Source: Gammaproteobacteria bacterium (lineage in GTDB: Bacteria > Pseudomonadota > Gammaproteobacteria > HTCC5015). Taken from it: a stretch of DNA of 64,000 bases. Position 1 is the first letter of the stretch. Each line of letters begins with the position of its first letter. The stretch is taken from NCBI GenBank assembly GCA_026004975.1, contig BPKE01000002.1, positions 558,001 through 622,000 of the forward strand, given 5' to 3'. Both the position numbers and the translations under genes were made by a program. Shown here in pieces: positions 1 through 9,172 of the stretch. The notes beneath the pieces are model-generated. The model saw only the letters and a program-made list of their open reading frames with translations. It did no database searches and was not told the DNA's origin.

Positions 1-1
1 G

Positions 2-427
2 GTGAGCGCCGCAGCCAAACGCGGGTTCGCCCTCTTCCGCGGCAAGGCAAACTGCGACGCCTGCCATCACGGCTACAACTTCACCGACGACGGCTTCCAT
101 AACATCGGCCTGATCACGCCCGAGAGATTTCCGCAAGATCCCGGCCGTGGGAAATGGGTTCCGATCGCGAGCCAGGCCGGCGCTTTCCGGACCCCGACCC
201 TGCGTGAGATCGGCCGGACGGCACCCTATATGCACAACGGCATCTACGCGACGCTCGAGGAAGTCGTCGAACACTACGATCGCGGCGGCGACGTCCATCC
301 GCCGCGGCACCCGAACATCCGTCCTCTCGGCCTGACCGATCGGGAAAAGGCCGATCTGCTCGCCTTCCTGCACAGCCTGACGACGCCCGACCACGAACCG
401 TTTTCCTTGCCGAACTTGCCACGTTGA
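2..427 (+). CDS. Di-haem cytochrome c peroxidase / MauG family protein, C-terminal part (5' end outside window)
   Basis: This is the last ~141 residues of a bacterial di-haem cytochrome c peroxidase/MauG-type protein. Such enzymes reduce hydrogen peroxide or oxidise partner proteins in the periplasm. Visible are one haem-binding CDACH motif near residue 19 of the fragment, followed by the family block FRTPTLREIG and APYMHNG, whose Met is the usual distal ligand. The TLEEVVEHY stretch and the closing LLAFLHSLT are also typical of the C-terminal domain. The first haem domain and the signal peptide must lie upstream of the window, so the GTG at base 2 is probably internal. The gene runs directly into the next cytochrome gene, suggesting an electron-transfer operon. 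Family assignment is secure; whether it is a peroxidase or a MauG-like enzyme is open. Confidence 0.85.
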   Translation: MSAAAKRGFALFRGKANCDACHHGYNFTDDGFHNIGLITPERFPQDPGRGKWVPIASQAGAFRTPTLREIGRTAPYMHNGIYATLEEVVEHYDRGGDVHPPRHPNIRPLGLTDREKADLLAFLHSLTTPDHEPFSLPNLPR

Positions 428-432
428 CGCGC

Positions 433-1140
433 ATGCGCAGGACATGGGTCATCCTGGGTCTTTTCCCCTTTTTCGCCGCGGCCGCGCAGACCGCTGCCCC
501 GCCCTCGCCCGTGCTGCGGGGCGCGCAGATTTATCTCGAGCGCTGCGCCTTGTGCCACGGCAACTACGGACTGGGCGAGGGCATGCTCGCGGTACGGGTG
601 CCCGACTATCCGGACACCCGCCTGGTGCACGACGAGGACGGTTATGCGACACCTCCGGATCGGATCGAGGAGATCATCCGGCGTGGCGGCATGCTTCCGG
701 ACGTCGATGCGCGGATGCCGCCCTTCGAATACGAACTCGGCACCGCCGAGCTCGAAGCGATCACCCACTTCGTGGTGCTCTTGCAGGTCAACCGCAAGCG
801 CGCCTATGATCGTCTCAACCGCGCCGCCGCTGCGTTGCCCGCCGACCTGCAACAGGGCCGGCGGGTGTTCGAGACACGTTGCGCGGCCTGTCATGGCCGC
901 GAGGGCCGTGGCGACGGCCCGCGGGCGTTCTTGTTCCGGGATGCCCCGCCGGCGGACCTGACCGCCAGCCGCCTCGACCGCGACGCCGTGCTTTCGATCG
1001 TCCGGGAAGGCGGGGCCGTGGTGGGGCGCTCGCCGCACATGCCGGCCTGGAAGACCGAGCTGACCGATTTCGAACTGCGCTCCGTCGTCGACTGGGTGAT
1101 GACACGGCGACAACGAACCGAAGGAGGCAGAGATGGCTGA
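433..1140 (+). CDS. Secreted di-haem cytochrome c
   Basis: A 235-residue periplasmic cytochrome c with an N-terminal signal peptide (MRRTWVILGLFPFFAAAAQ) and two class I cytochrome c domains. The haem motifs are CALCH at about residues 38-42 and CAACH at about 150-154. Each is followed by a small helical domain with a plausible Met ligand (ARMPPFEY; PHMPAWK). It probably passes electrons to or from the peroxidase-like protein encoded immediately upstream. I chose the ATG at 433; a TTG at 424 overlaps the upstream stop codon and would add three residues. The gene overlaps the start of the following diguanylate cyclase gene by 8 bases, so the three genes appear co-transcribed. The specific redox partner cannot be told from sequence. 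Confidence 0.85.
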   Translation: MRRTWVILGLFPFFAAAAQTAAPPSPVLRGAQIYLERCALCHGNYGLGEGMLAVRVPDYPDTRLVHDEDGYATPPDRIEEIIRRGGMLPDVDARMPPFEYELGTAELEAITHFVVLLQVNRKRAYDRLNRAAAALPADLQQGRRVFETRCAACHGREGRGDGPRAFLFRDAPPADLTASRLDRDAVLSIVREGGAVVGRSPHMPAWKTELTDFELRSVVDWVMTRRQRTEGGRDG

Positions 1141-2672
1141 AACGTCCCTGCAACGCCGTGCGCCGCGCAACCCACCGGCCGGTGAAACCAAGGTGCGGCT
1201 TTCTCCCGAGGCGCTCATCGAGCGCTTCCGTGAACTGCATCGTCTGAGCCTGCACGCACAAGAGCGCGCGCCCGACCAGTTGTTCGACGACTACCTCGCC
1301 TCCGGCTTGCGGCTGCTCGGCCTCGAGTTCGCCTTGCTGAGCCGGATCCAGGGCCGCCATTATTCCATCGTCGCCGCCAAAGCCAGGGACGGCGAGTCGC
1401 CATTGACGCCCGGCGATACGTTCCCGCTGTCGGAAACGTATTGCAGCCTCGTCGTGGCCACCGGCAAAACCGTGGCCATCGACGCCGTCGGCGCATCGCC
1501 CGAGCTTAGCGGACATCCGGCGTACGAACGCTGGCAACTCGAAGCCTACATCGCCGCACCGATCTGGGTCGGCGGGACCCTTTGGGGTACGCTCAACTTC
1601 ACCGCCGCCGCGCCCTATCCCCGCCCCTTCCACAGCGAAGACACCGAGCTCCTCGAGCTCATGGCCCAGAGCTTGGCCCACGTGATCGAACGCGACCTCA
1701 TCGAGCGGCGGCGCACCCAGGATCTTCAGAAGCTGCACGAGACCACCGAGCTGTTCGAGAACGCCTTCCACTACGCACCGATCGGCATCGCCCTGGTGGC
1801 ACCGGACGGGCGCTGGTTGCGCGTGAATCCGGCGCTCTGCCAGATCGTCGGCTACACCGAGCAGGAGCTGCTCGTCCATCGACTTCCAGACCATCACCCA
1901 CCCCGACGACCTGGACACGGACCTGGCCCTGGTCCAGGAGATGCTGGAGGGCAAACGCAACACCTACCAAATGGAGAAACGTTATTTCCACAAGGACGGC
2001 CACGTGGTGTGGGTGCTGCTCAGCGTGTCGTTGGCGCGCAACGAAGACGGCTCGCCGCGCTATTTCATCTCCCAGATCCACGACATCACCGAGCAGAAGC
2101 GCCTCGTCGAAGAGCTGTACCGCGAGCGCAGCCGCTTGCAGATCGCGAACCGGAACCTGCAGCGGCTGGCCGGGCGGGACGCGCTCACCCAGGTCATGAA
2201 CCGCCTCGCTTTCGACGAGCGGCTCAAGGAGGAGTTGTCGCGGGCGCGACGGGAAGGCACGCCCCTGTCGCTGCTGATGGTGGACGTCGACCACTTCAAG
2301 CGCTTCAACGACGAGCACGGCCACGCCGAGGGCGACCGCGCCTTGCAGGCGGTGGCGCGCACCCTGGTCTCCGGCAGTCGGGAGCACGACGTGGTCGCCC
2401 GCTACGGCGGCGAGGAGTTCGTCGTGTTGCTTCCGGCCACGGACGCCGTCGGCGCCCGGGTCGCGGCCGAGCGCCTGCGCCGCGCCGTCGAAGAGATCGA
2501 TGGGCTGGCCCGGCGCGTGACGATCAGCGTCGGCTGCGCCACCCTGCTGGCGGACGCCGAATCCCGCCGGCGCGGCGACCCGTCGGCGCTGCTCGCCGCC
2601 GCCGACCAGGCGCTCTACGCCGCCAAAAACGCCGGGCGCAACTGCGTGCGCAGCGCCGAGCTCCAGACCTGA
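1133..2672 (+). CDS. GAF-PAS-GGDEF diguanylate cyclase (reading frame broken near 1874-1877)
   Basis: Predicted cytoplasmic diguanylate cyclase that makes c-di-GMP. From the ATG at 1133 (ribosome site AAGGAGG at 1121-1127) the first frame encodes a GAF domain (about residues 30-185) and the start of a PAS domain (YAPIGIALVAPDGRW). At 1874-1877 the coding frame moves. The PAS domain continues one frame over as FQTITHPDDLDTD and FHKDGHVVWVLLSVSL, followed by a GGDEF domain with the active-site variant GGEEF and an RxxD inhibitory site (REHD) five residues before it. The first frame runs on as low-complexity Arg/Pro/Gly-rich sequence to 3757, which I regard as an artefact. One extra base explains everything. 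This is either a sequence error or a broken gene; both halves look well conserved, which favours an error. The gene converges on mscS. Confidence 0.8.
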
Positions 2673-2680
2673 AGCCGCGG

Positions 2681-3616
2681 TCAGGAGCCCTGCCCTTCCC
2701 CGCCGCGCACCAGCGTGACCGCCAACGGTCGGCTCGCCTCGCCCCAATAGAGGCTGCGGTGCGGGTACGGGATTTCCACCCCGGCTTCGTCGAAGGCTTT
2801 TTTCAGCCGCCGCCGATATTCGCGCGCCACGGCCCATTGCTGCATGGGCTTGGTTTTGTAGCGGGCGCGGATGACGACGGCGCTGTCGGCGAACGCTTCC
2901 ACCCCGGCGATTTCCAGCGGTTCGAGGATCAACGGCCCGAACGTGGGATCCTGCTCCAGTTCCTCGGCCACACGACGCATGATTGCCATGACACGGTCGA
3001 CGTCCTCCTTGTACGCCACGCCGATGTCCAGGACCGCCGCGGACCATTCGTGCGTCATGTTGGCCAGGGTGTCGATCTTGCCGTTCTGGATGACATGGAC
3101 CACGCCGGAAAAATCGCGCAGGATGATCGTGCGCAGGCCGATCTTCTCGACCAAACCGCCGGTGCCGTTGATCACGGCGACGTCACCGGTGCGCAACTGG
3201 TTCTCGAGCAGGATGAAAAAGCCGGAAATGACGTCCCGGACCAGCTCCTGGGCGCCGAAGCCGACGGCCAGGCCGACGATCCCGGCGCCGGCGAGGATCG
3301 GCCCGATCTCGATGCCCATCGTGCGCAGCACCACCATGGCGGCGACCGTCCACACGCCGATCCTGAGCGCCGCATGGAGGATGCCGGCCAGGGTGTTGAT
3401 GCGTTTCTCCGCTTCCCCCGCCGCATCGGCCGGCGCGTCTTGCCGGGCCGCCTCCAGCCGGAAGCGCCGGAAGCGCTCGACCAGCAGGCCGGAAAAACGC
3501 AGCGCGACCCAGGTGGCGATCATCACCACGACGATCGCCGGCACGGTGCGCAACGCCCATTGCAGCAGCGCGTCGAGGGCCTCGCTCCAGAAGGCTGCGT
3601 TGGTGAGCTTTTCCAT
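2681..3616 (-). CDS. MscS-family small-conductance mechanosensitive channel
   Basis: A 311-residue inner-membrane channel of the MscS family, which opens on membrane tension to release solutes during hypo-osmotic shock. The N-terminal third has hydrophobic helices at about residues 20-45, 85-105 and 110-135. The third is the Gly/Ala-rich pore helix (ILAGAGIVGLAVGFGAQELVRDVISG), the signature of the family. The beta domain follows (RTGDVAVINGTGGLVEKIGLRTTIIL-like region with the conserved VIQNGKI). The C-terminal alpha/beta vestibule ends with EIPYPHRSLY, also typical. It is the last gene of the minus-strand series that starts upstream with the RtcB/archease genes, 61 bases after archease. A stable hairpin in that gap may limit or modulate its expression. 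Confidence 0.93.
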   Translation of the reverse strand: MEKLTNAAFWSEALDALLQWALRTVPAIVVVMIATWVALRFSGLLVERFRRFRLEAARQDAPADAAGEAEKRINTLAGILHAALRIGVWTVAAMVVLRTMGIEIGPILAGAGIVGLAVGFGAQELVRDVISGFFILLENQLRTGDVAVINGTGGLVEKIGLRTIILRDFSGVVHVIQNGKIDTLANMTHEWSAAVLDIGVAYKEDVDRVMAIMRRVAEELEQDPTFGPLILEPLEIAGVEAFADSAVVIRARYKTKPMQQWAVAREYRRRLKKAFDEAGVEIPYPHRSLYWGEASRPLAVTLVRGGEGQGS

Positions 3617-3648
3617 CAGACGGTCTCCTCTGCCGGGGGGAAGCGATG

Positions 3649-3666
3649 GCAGCGCCTCGGCGCTGC
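3649..3666. other. Perfect 8-bp inverted repeat (hairpin) between archease and mscS
   Basis: GCAGCGCC and GGCGCTGC flank only two bases, so RNA would form a compact hairpin in the 61-base gap between archease and mscS. No T-run follows on the minus strand, so it is not a classical terminator. It could stabilise an mRNA end or reduce read-through into mscS. Confidence 0.45.
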
Positions 3667-3677
3667 GCCGGGGCGCA

Positions 3678-4118
3678 TCAAATGTCCAGGACGACCTCTG
3701 CGAACCAGCCTTCCGGGCGGCGCTCGCAGCGGTAGCGGTGCAAGGTCACCGCCTTGACGTCGGCGTTCACCGGGTGGCGCCGCGGATCAACGGCTTCGCC
3801 CATCATCCGGGCGTCGAGCCGGAACGGCGCGCCCTCCTCCGCCGTCAACGCCACCGGCCGCAGCAACAGGCGCTCGGTGTCCTTGATGAACACCAGTTCT
3901 TCCAGGAAATCGTAGAGCAGCCACTCGGCGCTGTCGCGCTCGAGGCGGATGCGTCGCTCCACGCGCGGATGCACGGCGAGCGGATCCTCGATCATCACCT
4001 CGAGCAGGGCCAGCGCCGCCTCGCGACACAAGCCCGCGAGGTCCGGCGCCCAGGCCTGGAAAGCGACGTCGGCGATCGCGACGTCTTCCAGGAAGCGGTG
4101 TCCAGGCTGGTCAGGCAT
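3678..4118 (-). CDS. Archease (RtcB activator)
   Basis: Archease, a small protein that helps the RNA ligase RtcB turn over by promoting its guanylylation. The 146-residue product matches the family throughout. It has the N-terminal IADVAFQAWAPDLAGLCREA helix with the conserved Asp, the middle block LLYDFLEELVFIKDTE, and the C-terminal VKAVTLHRY segment ending in VVLDI. I start at the ATG at 4118 (MPDQPGHRF) because the residues before it do not resemble archease; this overlaps the upstream GTPase gene by 8 bases. Together with rtcB two genes upstream, it shows that this is a functional RtcB-type RNA repair locus rather than a stray ligase. Confidence is high from sequence and neighbourhood. 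Confidence 0.9.
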   Translation of the reverse strand: MPDQPGHRFLEDVAIADVAFQAWAPDLAGLCREAALALLEVMIEDPLAVHPRVERRIRLERDSAEWLLYDFLEELVFIKDTERLLLRPVALTAEEGAPFRLDARMMGEAVDPRRHPVNADVKAVTLHRYRCERRPEGWFAEVVLDI

Positions 4119-5025
4119 GGTCCCCCGGGACATCGAGCGGGGCACGCAAGGCGTCGGCCTGCGCGCGCAAGTCGCGGCCGATGCACACCAGAACCGGTTC
4201 GACCCGGGCCGCCTCGCCGGCTTCGTAGTCGATGCGGTAGCGGCCGGCCACGTAATCGAAGTGCGCCGGTCGGCCGTCCAGGATCAGCCGACCCTTGGCC
4301 CGGAACACCGCCTGCGGCCAGCGCCGCAGGGCGCGTTCGAAGTCGGCCCGCCGCAGCGGCGGCGGGCTGAAATGCACCGCCTCCAGGCCGTGATCGCGCG
4401 CCTCGGGTGCGCGGCGCGGCGCCGGCCGACGCCGTGCAGCCCGGGGCGGCAGGCCCGGCCGCAACCAGTCCGGGTCGACCCGGGCGAAACGGGTCTGGAG
4501 CCGGTGGGCGCGCGGGTTGCGCTGCGCCAGGCGCGCGTCCAGGCCGATGCGGGTCGCCTCGTCGACCAGGTCGCATTTGTTCAACACCAGCAGGTCGGCC
4601 GCTTCGATCTGGGATGCCTCGGCGTGGCCGAATTCGGGGAACCGAGCCGCGACGTCGGCGTCCACCAGGACCACGAAGGGATCCACGCGCACCTGCGGCA
4701 GCGCATCCTCGATGTCCAGCAGCAGCGCATCGGCCTCGGCCACGCCGGTGGTCTCCACGGCGATCGCGTCGGGCCGCACGCGTTCGATCAGCTCGCCGAC
4801 CGCCGCCTCGAACTCGCCGGCCAGGCTGCAACAGACGCAACCGCCGTCCAGCTCGACGAGCTCGATGTGGCGCCCGCGCGCGACCCGTTCACCGTCGAGC
4901 CCGACCTCGCCGAATTCGTTGACGATCACCGCCAGGCGGCCGAGGTCGGCGCGCAGCAACCGCCGCAGCAAGGTGGTCTTGCCGCTGCCCAGGGCGCCGC
5001 CGATCAGGATCAGGGGTGTGCTCAT
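4111..5025 (-). CDS. COG0523 / CobW-like metallochaperone GTPase
   Basis: A 304-residue G3E-family GTPase of the COG0523 group, which deliver metals (Zn, Co, Ni or others) to client enzymes. Visible motifs are the Walker A loop [10 protein letters not shown] at residues ~9-18, the metal-binding CxCC signature in GGCVCCSL at ~62-69, the switch ETTGVAEAD and the guanine-specificity motif NKCDLVD. A CobW C-terminal-like region follows ([11 protein letters not shown] to the end). It starts with an ATGA overlap on the rtcB stop codon and overlaps archease by 8 bases. It is therefore translated together with both. Its position between RtcB, a metal-dependent ligase, and RtcB's activator suggests, but does not prove, that RtcB is its client. 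An inserted Arg/Pro-rich stretch around residues 200-215 is unusual. Confidence 0.87.
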   Translation of the reverse strand: MSTPLILIGGALGSGKTTLLRRLLRADLGRLAVIVNEFGEVGLDGERVARGRHIELVELDGGCVCCSLAGEFEAAVGELIERVRPDAIAVETTGVAEADALLLDIEDALPQVRVDPFVVLVDADVAARFPEFGHAEASQIEAADLLVLNKCDLVDEATRIGLDARLAQRNPRAHRLQTRFARVDPDWLRPGLPPRAARRRPAPRRAPEARDHGLEAVHFSPPPLRRADFERALRRWPQAVFRAKGRLILDGRPAHFDYVAGRYRIDYEAGEAARVEPVLVCIGRDLRAQADALRAPLDVPGDHA

Positions 5026-6527
5026 CCCTTGACGTTGCCGACCGGCCGGAAGCGCACCACCGGCCGGCTGATGCCCGCTTCGGTGGTCGCGCGCACCACC
5101 TCGTCGATGTCCTTGTAGGCGCCGCCGGCCTCCTCGGCCAGCCCCGCCCAGCCGGCCGCCCGCACGTAGATGCCGCGGGCCGCCATCTGTCCGCCTGCAG
5201 CGTGCGTCCCTGCCAGCGGCGGCGCGCCTGGCGGCGGCTCATCGTCCGGCCGCTGCCGTGCGCGGTCGAGAAAAAGGTCAGCGCCCCGCCCGGCGTGCCG
5301 AGCAGCAGATAGGATCCGGTCTCCATGCTGCCGCCGATGATCACCGGCTGACCGAGATCCTCGATGCCGGCCGGCAGGCCGGCCATGCCGGGGGCGAATG
5401 CCCGCGTCGCACCCTTGCGGTGCACGAGCAGGCGCCGCCTCACGCCGCCGATCTCGTGGGTTTCCAGCTTGGCGGTGTTGTGCGCCACGTCGTAGACCTG
5501 CTGCAAGCCGAGCGCCCGCGCATCGGCGCCGAACACCTCGGCGAACACTTCGCGGATGCGGTGCAGGATCACCTGCCGGTTGGCGTAGGACAAGTTGATG
5601 GCGCACTGCATCGCCCGGTAATAGGCCTGGCCCTCGGGCGAGTCGAAAGGCGCCGCGGCCAGTTCCCGGTCGACCACGCGGATGCCATAGCGCTTGTCCA
5701 TCACCTGCAGGAACACGCGCAGATAATCGGTCGCGACCTGGTGGCCGAAACCGCGACTGCCGCAGTGAAACATCACCACGACCTGGCCGGGCCGGTCGAT
5801 GCCCAGCCGGCGCGCCGCTTCCGGGTCCGCGATGTCCTCGGCGCGGACGATCTGGATCTCCAGATAATGGTTGCCCGAACCGAGCGTGCCGATCTGGCTC
5901 AGGCCGCGCTCGACGGCGCGTTCGCTGACCGCGTCGGGGTCGGCGCCGGGCATGCAGCCCCCCTCTTCGGTCCGTTCCAGGTCTTCCGGCCAGGCGTAGC
6001 CCTCTTCCAGGCACCAGCGCGCGCCTTCGGCGAGCACCCGGCGGAACTCGCGGCGCGAGAGCCGGATGAAACCCTGGCTGCCGACGCCGGCGGGCACCCG
6101 CTCGAACAGCCGGTCCACCAGCCGTTTCAGGTGGGGTTGTACGTCGTCCCAGTGCAGGTCGGAACGCACCAGGCGCATGCCGCAATTGATGTCGAAACCG
6201 ATGCCGCCGGGCGAGATCACGCCCCCCTCGTCCACGTCCATGGCCGCCACCCCCGCCTATCGGAAAACCATAGCCCCAGTGGGCGTCCGGCATGCAATAG
6301 ACGGCCTCGACCACGCCCGGCAGCATGGCGACGTTGCCGATCTGCTCGAACACCCCTTCGTCCAGGGTATCGAGCAGGCTTTCGGTGGCGACGATCCGCG
6401 CCGGCACGCGCATGCCCGGCTTGTGCTCGGGCCCGAGCTCCCACAGGGCCGGGCCCAAGCGCCGCAGGGCGGGCGGGCGGCGGCCGCCGCCCGTGCTCTC
6501 CGCGTTCATCGCCACCCCGGTCACCAT
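5022..6527 (-). CDS. rtcB: RtcB-type 3'-phosphate RNA ligase (two compensating frameshifts)
   Basis: RtcB joins RNA 2',3'-cyclic phosphate or 3'-phosphate ends to 5'-OH ends using GTP and Mn2+. The N-terminal part ([14 protein letters not shown]) reads in one frame. At a run of five C on the plus strand (6250-6254) the frame shifts to [52 protein letters not shown] and TAHGSGR, the last containing the guanylylated His. Near 5190-5193 it shifts back for MAARGIYVR to the stop. One extra and one missing base in C/G runs restore an intact ligase of normal length, so I suspect sequence errors. Start: ATG at 6527 overlapping the degP stop, or ATG at 6509. No rtcA or rtcR is present; the gene is embedded between degP and a metallochaperone. 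Confidence 0.88.
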   Translation of the reverse strand: MVTGVAMNAESTGGGRRPPALRRLGPALWELGPEHKPGMRVPARIVATESLLDTLDEGVFEQIGNVAMLPGVVEAVYCMPDAHWGYGFPIGGGGGHGRGRGGRDLARRHRFRHQLRHAPGAFRPALGRRTTPPETAGGPAVRAGARRRRQPGFHPALAPRVPPGARRRRALVPGRGLRLAGRPGTDRRGGLHARRRPRRGQRTRRRARPEPDRHARFGQPLSGDPDRPRRGHRGPGSGAPAGHRPARPGRGDVSLRQSRFRPPGRDRLSARVPAGDGQALWHPRGRPGTGRGAFRLARGPGLLPGDAVRHQLVLRQPAGDPAPHPRSVRRGVRRRCAGARLAAGLRRGAQHRQAGNPRDRRREAAPARAPQGCDAGIRPRHGRPAGRHRGSRSAGDHRRQHGDRILSAARHAGRGADLFLDRARQRPDDEPPPGAPPLAGTHAAGGQMAARGIYVRAAGWAGLAEEAGGAYKDIDEVVRATTEAGISRPVVRFRPVGNVKG

Positions 6528-7951
6528 CGCAAGGCGACGAAACGCTGGCCGTTCTCGTCGCGGACCAGCAACAGCACCCGCTTCTCCTTGGCCGCCTCGG
6601 CCATGGCTTTCTTGAAATCGCCGACCGAACGCACCGGCTCGCGGTTGACCTGGACGATCACCATGCCGGGCTGCAACCCGGCGCGGGCGGCCACCGAACC
6701 GGCCTCGACCGCCTGCACCAACACCCCTTCGCCCGCTTCCAGATCCAGCAAGGCGGCCGTGTCTTCATCGAGCGGCGCCACGGTCAAACCGAGCGCGTCG
6801 ACTTGGGCGCGCCCGCCGCCCGCCGTCGCCACCGCCTCGTCCAGGCGACCGATCGTCACCGTCAACTCGCGGCGCTTGCCGTCGCGCAGCACGGTCACCC
6901 GCGCTTTGGTGCCCGGCGGGGTGAGCGAGACGGCGTTGCGCAATTGGCCGACATCGCGCACCGGTCGGCCCTGGTAGGCGACGATGATGTCCCCCTGCTT
7001 GAGCCCCGCCTTGGCCGCCGGCGAATCCTCCGAGACGTCGGCCACCACCACGCCTTCGCCCGGCTTCACGCCGAAGGATTCGGCCAGATCGGACGTCAGC
7101 GGCTGGATCAACACGCCCAGCCAGCCGCGGACCACCTCGCCCTTCTCGACCAGTTGCCGGGCGATCGCGGCCGCGAGATTCGACGGGATCGCGAAGCCGA
7201 TCCCCATGTAACCGCCGCTGCGGGTGAAAATCGCCGTGTTCACCCCGATCACCTCGCCGTCGAGGTTGACCAGCGGACCGCCGGAATTGCCGGGGTTGAT
7301 CGCCGCGTCGGTCTGGATGAAATCCTCGTAGTCGTTGATGCCGACCGTGGTGCGCCCCTTGGCCGACACCACCCCCACGGTGAGGGTGTGCTGCAGGCCG
7401 AAAGGATTGCCCAGCGCGATGACCCACTCGCCCACCTCGATCTTCTCCGAGTCGCCGAAGCGCAGCAATTTGACGGCGTCGGCGGGGATCTCCAGAACGG
7501 CGACATCCGATTGCGGATCACGCCCCTTGATCTCGGCGTCGACCTCGCGGCCGTCCGGGAAGCTGACGCGGATTTTCTCGGCGTCCTCGATGACGTGGTT
7601 GTTGGTGATGACGTAGGCCTTGCCGCGCGGCGGCGCCACGCCCAGATCGACCACGAAACCGGAGCCCTGCCCCATCATCGGCGCCCGCTCCCGCGGTTGG
7701 GGGCGCGGCAGGCGCGGTCCCGGCATGCCGAAAAAGCGCTCGAAGAAGTCCTCGCCGAACGGCCAGCCGGGCGGCATCTGGGCGACCGGCCGACTGCCCT
7801 CGACCTTGATCAACACCACGGCGGGAGAGACGCGCTTGGCGACGGCGGCAAAGGCTTTTCCGGTCTCACGCAGGCTTTCGACACCGTCGTCGGCGCCGGC
7901 GACGCCGGCAACGAGAAACATCAGGAACACGAGGCACGACTTGCGAAACAT
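6521..7951 (-). CDS. degP: DegP/MucD-type periplasmic serine protease (Do family)
   Basis: A 476-residue periplasmic HtrA protease/chaperone that degrades misfolded envelope proteins. The start at 7951 follows AAGGAGCCC and opens a signal peptide ([12 protein letters not shown]). The trypsin-like domain carries the full catalytic triad: His119 (TNNHVIED), Asp149 (QSDVAVLE) and Ser223 in GNSGG. Two PDZ domains follow at about residues 275-365 and 385-470, as in DegP/MucD. The LA loop is short and rich in Pro/Arg. The gene follows the HPF/sigma-like fusion gene by 73 bases, with a strong hairpin between them, and overlaps the rtcB start. A longer reading frame running back to 8203 lies over the upstream gene and is not credible. 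Confidence 0.95.
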   Translation of the reverse strand: MFRKSCLVFLMFLVAGVAGADDGVESLRETGKAFAAVAKRVSPAVVLIKVEGSRPVAQMPPGWPFGEDFFERFFGMPGPRLPRPQPRERAPMMGQGSGFVVDLGVAPPRGKAYVITNNHVIEDAEKIRVSFPDGREVDAEIKGRDPQSDVAVLEIPADAVKLLRFGDSEKIEVGEWVIALGNPFGLQHTLTVGVVSAKGRTTVGINDYEDFIQTDAAINPGNSGGPLVNLDGEVIGVNTAIFTRSGGYMGIGFAIPSNLAAAIARQLVEKGEVVRGWLGVLIQPLTSDLAESFGVKPGEGVVVADVSEDSPAAKAGLKQGDIIVAYQGRPVRDVGQLRNAVSLTPPGTKARVTVLRDGKRRELTVTIGRLDEAVATAGGGRAQVDALGLTVAPLDEDTAALLDLEAGEGVLVQAVEAGSVAARAGLQPGMVIVQVNREPVRSVGDFKKAMAEAAKEKRVLLLVRDENGQRFVALRW

Positions 7952-7989
7952 GGTGGGCTCCTTGGGCAATCTCGGACGGGATGAACGCA

Positions 7990-8010
7990 GCGCCCCCGTG
8001 CCGGGGGCGC
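7990..8010. other. Strong 9-bp GC hairpin between the fusion gene and degP
   Basis: GCGCCCCCG and CGGGGGCGC are separated by a 3-base loop, all within the 73-base gap. On the minus strand no T-run follows, so full termination is unlikely. An mRNA processing or partial attenuation role would fit a gene boundary inside an operon. Confidence 0.5.
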
Positions 8011-8024
8011 CTCCAATCGACCGC

Positions 8025-9092
8025 TCAGCGCCGCCCGGGTTCCGGCGCGGGCCGCAACGGCCGCTCGGCGACCGCCGTGAACCCCGCCTGCTCGAGCCGC
8101 GCGCGCAGGAAGGCGTTGCCCTGGGCCAACCAGGTTTCCACCGTGGCGACGTCGCTGCGCAGCACCGCGGCCACGGTGTCGATCGGCAGCGACTCGAGCT
8201 CATGCAACCACAAGGCGCGCCGCCAGCGGGCCGGCAACTGCTCGAGCAACCGCAGGCCGCCGAACCGCGGTGTGTCCACGGCCAGAGCCGGATCCAACGC
8301 CGTCTCGTCCGGGATCACGTCTTCCAGGCGCAGCACCTCGTCCGGCTGATGGAACTCGTAGAACTCCTCTTCGACCATCTGCTCGGCCTGCGCCTCCGCG
8401 TCCGGCGGCGGCGTCTCCTCCAAGGAAGAGAGTTCGACCGGAAAGCGCTCGGCGGTCGCGCGCCGGTCGAGCACGTCGTAAACCGCCTGGAGCAGATCGC
8501 GGCGCAGGCGCTCGTCGTCCACATCGCCCACCGGCCGCCGCGCCTTGACCTGCACCACCGCTTCGTCGACCACGTCGGCGACGGTCAAGGACGGGTCGTT
8601 CAGCTCACCGCTGGCACGCAAATACGCCAGCTCGCTGCGGGCCACGCGCTCGACTTGCGGCAGCAGGCGTTCGAGGCGGGCGTTGATGCCCACCGCCGCC
8701 CATTCCGCGGCCGTCTCCGCCGCCTGCCGGCGCAGCGTTTCCATCTCGGCGCGCCGCGCTTTGCGTTCCCGCCAGTACTGGCCGCGCAGTTGTTCGATGG
8801 CCCGCTTGGTCTGCCGATGCAAACGGTCGAGCGCCTCGCCGAGCACCGCGGCCAGATCGTAACCTTGCGCATGGGCCACCTCGATGCGGCGCTTGGGCAG
8901 GTGAAGATAAGCGCGCACGAGATAGCCGCTGCCTTCCACGCCCTTGCCGGCGATCACCCGCAAGCGCTCGTCGGCCGAAGCCACGCCGGCGAGCAACGGC
9001 GCCAGATGCCGCTCCTCCCAGGCGGCGATGCGCCGCTCGAGATCGTCCTGCACCGCCGCGGACAAACCTTTGCATTGCACTTCGACGCGCAT
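8025..9092 (-). CDS. HPF/RaiA-like domain fused to sigma-70-like regions
   Basis: A 355-residue protein with an unusual layout. Residues 1-100 resemble the HPF/RaiA ribosome-hibernation fold (RVEVQCKGL, GSGYLVRAYLHLPKRRIEV, a central helix with DRLHRQ). Residues 100-135 are a charged helical linker. Residues 138-210 resemble sigma factor region 2 (LLPQVERVARSELAYL, LTVADVVDEAVV). After an acidic stretch (215-275), residues 280-338 resemble region 4 with a helix-turn-helix (LEQLPARWRRALWLHELE, IDTVAAVLRSDVATVETWL). I start at 9092, behind GAGGAGA. A sigma-32-like promoter lies immediately upstream and degP downstream. It may bind ribosomes, RNA polymerase or both under stress. The domain calls are by eye, the sigma part less certain than the HPF part. 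Function is inferred only. Confidence 0.65.
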   Translation of the reverse strand: MRVEVQCKGLSAAVQDDLERRIAAWEERHLAPLLAGVASADERLRVIAGKGVEGSGYLVRAYLHLPKRRIEVAHAQGYDLAAVLGEALDRLHRQTKRAIEQLRGQYWRERKARRAEMETLRRQAAETAAEWAAVGINARLERLLPQVERVARSELAYLRASGELNDPSLTVADVVDEAVVQVKARRPVGDVDDERLRRDLLQAVYDVLDRRATAERFPVELSSLEETPPPDAEAQAEQMVEEEFYEFHQPDEVLRLEDVIPDETALDPALAVDTPRFGGLRLLEQLPARWRRALWLHELESLPIDTVAAVLRSDVATVETWLAQGNAFLRARLEQAGFTAVAERPLRPAPEPGRR

Positions 9093-9143
9093 ATCGATGT
9101 CTCCTCTACTGTGGATGCCCACCGGCTCCCGCGGGCGCACTGG

Positions 9144-9172
9144 ATATGGGGGCGGGACGGGACCGACTCAAG
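9144..9172 (-). promoter_or_regulatory. Sigma-32-like heat-shock promoter
   Basis: Reading the minus strand, CTTGAGT (9172-9166) is followed after 14 bases by CCCCATAT (9151-9144). The heat-shock consensus is CTTGAAA, 13-15 bases, CCCCATnT, so the -10 is a perfect match and the -35 differs by two bases. Transcription would begin near 9137, about 45 bases before the fusion gene start at 9092. The -35 overlaps the stop codon of the upstream CDF gene, so the downstream genes could be induced separately from the exporter. Confidence 0.6.

Noticed and set aside
2673-3757. Extension of the diguanylate cyclase frame to 3757
   Set aside because: After 1877 this frame is low-complexity Arg/Pro/Gly-rich sequence and runs over the mscS gene on the other strand; the true domain continues in another frame to 2672.
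7952-8203. Upstream extension of degP to 8203
   Set aside because: The added residues lie in the gene before it, lack a signal peptide and are Arg/Ser/Pro-rich; the ATG at 7951 has a ribosome site and opens a signal peptide.
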